Positions 13,530 to 14,774 of a stretch of 14,774 nt of DNA are shown here, in pieces (within the stretch, counting starts at the first letter, position 1; every line of letters starts with the position of its first letter). Origin of the DNA: Dehalococcoidia bacterium (GTDB taxonomy: Bacteria > Chloroflexota > Dehalococcoidia > GIF9 > UBA5629); NCBI GenBank assembly GCA_014384515.1, contig JACNFS010000087.1, positions 1 to 14,774 on the forward strand, written 5' to 3'. Made by a program: the position numbers and the translations under genes. The notes below the pieces were generated by a model, which searched no databases, had not been told where the DNA came from, and was given only the letters and a program-made list of their open reading frames with translations.

Positions 13530-14018
13530 ATGGTCGGGGAGATATTTTCCGAGGATGCGAAGACAAAGGTTCGAGCTTGGCTTATGGAAGATGGATGGAG
13601 CTTGCGCCAAGAATCAGGAGCACAGGTTGCTTGGGTATTTGTGGCCGAAGATCGCCTGCATAGAAAACTTGTTGTCGGGCAAAATACTGGTCGGGAAGAC
13701 ATGTTGGTAATCCAGGGTGCAGTCGCGTTAGATGAGGAAATGACCAATAGAGTGGAGCAATTGTCTGAAAAACAGCGCAATGATTTTCTTTGGGATTTGC
13801 GTTTTGAGCTAGTACGAACCGACCTTGAATTTAGTGGTGTTCAAATACCATTAAAACGAGTGGAGGTATCGGAGCGGATATTTTTTGATGCTCTTACTAA
13901 AGATACTTTTCTTCAAAGGGCATCTCAAGTGCGTAAGGGTGTTATCATCGTACAGTGGATGTTGGCTAGGAGATTTGCTCAACAACCCCCCAAGAAAGAA
14001 TTGGGATTCCAGCGATAG
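13530..14018 (+). CDS. conserved-looking protein of unknown function, 162 residues
   Basis: A soluble alpha/beta protein without signal peptide or membrane segment. The N-terminal half looks like a two-layer sheet protein (RAWLMEDGWSLRQES, AWVFVAED, KLVVGQNTGREDMLVIQGAV). A helical stretch follows (EEMTNRVEQLSEKQRNDFLW), then RFELVRTDLEFSGVQIP and a C-terminal helix rich in Arg and Gln. The layout resembles the DUF2299 or YbjN-like (secretion-chaperone-like) proteins, but I cannot confirm the family. The Shine-Dalgarno is poor, and the predicted promoter puts the transcript start only a few nt upstream. Codon use is AT-richer than in the transporter genes (for example 23 G+C of 60 at 13861-13920). 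The 57-residue gene follows after 9 nt. Confidence 0.65.
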   Translation: MVGEIFSEDAKTKVRAWLMEDGWSLRQESGAQVAWVFVAEDRLHRKLVVGQNTGREDMLVIQGAVALDEEMTNRVEQLSEKQRNDFLWDLRFELVRTDLEFSGVQIPLKRVEVSERIFFDALTKDTFLQRASQVRKGVIIVQWMLARRFAQQPPKKELGFQR

Positions 14019-14027
14019 GAGGGTTTA

Positions 14028-14201
14028 ATGGAACGAAAGGGTATAAAACGAGGCGATTTTGGACTAGGGGAACTCCCATCTTATGCCACCAATCCCGCAG
14101 TGGTGGATTTAATCTTCACCACAAAACAGGACTTTGAAGCTTTGCTAAAGAAGGCTTGTGAACAAAAGCCTAAACCTTCTCCAAAATCGTCAAAAACATA
14201 G
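14028..14201 (+). CDS. small protein of 57 residues, unknown function
   Basis: The frame has a strong Shine-Dalgarno (AGGAGGG, 14017-14023) that overlaps the stop of the upstream gene, 4-5 nt before the ATG, so translational coupling is likely. The product starts MERKGIKRGDFGLGELPSY, continues NPAVVDLIFTTKQDFEALLKK, and ends in a Lys/Pro/Ser-rich tail (KPKPSPKSSKT). It has no membrane segment or known domain. Its last 32 nt overlap the convergent transposase gene, so the tail may have been created by insertion of the element, or the gene may travel with it. It contains an internal hairpin (CCACCA 14086-14091; TGGTGG 14101-14106) of unknown meaning. Confidence 0.5.
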   Translation: MERKGIKRGDFGLGELPSYATNPAVVDLIFTTKQDFEALLKKACEQKPKPSPKSSKT

Positions 14202-14774
14202 GCTGTTCGTCTTTCCTATGGTTATACCTGAAGCCATACTCGTTGATATAACTCTGTAGATATTTCTGGCTCACTGCGTGGTAAACTCCATTAACACCAC
14301 GCTTCAACAAGCTCCAAAAGCCTTCTACTGTATTTGTGTGTGCTCTGCCAATCACCCATACTTTTGACGCATGATGTACTCTCTTATGCTTGTATCCGTG
14401 GCTTGGTAGTCTGTTGTAGGTTGGGAGCTCATCAGTATAGACCATACTCTCAGGTAAGACATGCTCTTTGACTATGGGGAATAGAGTAGCAATCTTCGTA
14501 TCTTTGGTTGCTGTGGCTGACAATTTACCATTCCGTTCAGCGATTCCGAGCACCGGCGTTTTACCTTCAGCACCACGGCCACGCTTACCAGGTCTATAAC
14601 CGCCCATGTAGCATTCGTCTACCTCTACTTCCCCTGACATCGGGCTGTGGTTCTCCTGTAGTAGAGACCGAATCTCCCTAAACATGCGCCACGCTGTCTT
14701 GTAAGTAACTCCTGTCTCTCGTTGTAATTGCTTGGCTGATATACCACAGCGAGTAGCACTCATTAAGAACATAG
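14170..14774 (-). CDS. IS1595-family (ISXO2-like) transposase, N-terminus outside window
   Basis: At least 200 C-terminal residues are visible and the frame runs off the right edge, so the N-terminal zinc ribbon usual for the family is not seen. The remaining part begins in a helix-turn-helix-like segment (GISAKQLQRETGVTYKTAWRM). The ISXO2-like catalytic domain follows: VEVDECYMGG (first Asp), a basic glycine-rich KRGRGAEGK loop, VYTDEL (second Asp), and NTVEGFWSLLKRGVNGVYH with the final acidic residue. The end is SYINEYGFRYNHR and a short tail. The visible part has no frameshift or stop, so the copy may be active. The left boundary and terminal inverted repeats cannot be fixed because the other end is not in the window. 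Confidence 0.9.
   Translation of the reverse strand, partial: MFLMSATRCGISAKQLQRETGVTYKTAWRMFREIRSLLQENHSPMSGEVEVDECYMGGYRPGKRGRGAEGKTPVLGIAERNGKLSATATKDTKIATLFPIVKEHVLPESMVYTDELPTYNRLPSHGYKHKRVHHASKVWVIGRAHTNTVEGFWSLLKRGVNGVYHAVSQKYLQSYINEYGFRYNHRKDEQPMFLTILEKV

Noticed and set aside
14086..14106. CCACCA/TGGTGG hairpin as the transposon end
   Set aside because: It is inside a coding frame, is a short 6-bp stem, and no matching terminal repeat can be seen because the other end of the element is outside the window.
1..14774. CRISPR array, prophage or restriction system
   Set aside because: No regularly spaced direct repeats, Cas-like, structural phage or methylase/endonuclease-pair genes were seen on either strand.

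Overview
The window reads as chromosomal DNA from a bacterium of moderate GC content, probably an anaerobe of the Chloroflexota (Dehalococcoidia) or Desulfobacterota type. That guess rests only on gene content: a LivFGHMK-type ABC importer with an acyl-CoA ligase embedded in it, a stand-alone URO-D-fold methyltransferase-like protein, many SDRs, and an IS1595-family transposase. No phylogenetic marker is present, so the assignment is weak.

Left part (1-2189, + strand): the C-terminal end of a protein resembling L-2-amino-thiazoline-4-carboxylate hydrolase, then two short-chain dehydrogenases. The two SDR genes are separated by a 112-bp inverted-repeat (MITE-like) element, and half of a second copy lies at 12430-12458.

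Centre (2263-11302, - strand): one long transcription unit. It runs URO-D-like protein, LivG-type ATPase, AMP-forming acyl-CoA synthetase, LivH and LivM permeases, lipoprotein solute-binding protein, LivF-type ATPase. After a 364-bp gap comes an XRE-cupin regulator on the same strand. Gene junctions are tight (1-30 nt) except before livG (99 nt) and before the binding protein (159 nt). A good sigma70-type promoter lies at 11429-11457, with an inverted repeat just downstream that may be an operator. I infer an uptake-and-CoA-activation module for a carboxylic acid rather than plain leucine uptake. The neighbouring SDRs and URO-D-like enzyme could act on the product.

Right part (11303-14774): gene-poor and, from about 12480, clearly more AT-rich. 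It holds a 59-residue two-helix membrane protein, a possible 26-residue membrane peptide, an unknown 105-residue protein and a small GIY-YIG protein behind a consensus promoter. Next come a tRNA gene with its own promoter and terminator, an unknown 162-residue gene followed by a 57-residue gene, and a truncated IS1595-family transposase.

The most unusual item is the tRNA. It has a canonical short-variable-loop (class I) body but a GCU (serine) anticodon. Its 3' trailer carries a 12-nt exact complement to its own anticodon arm.
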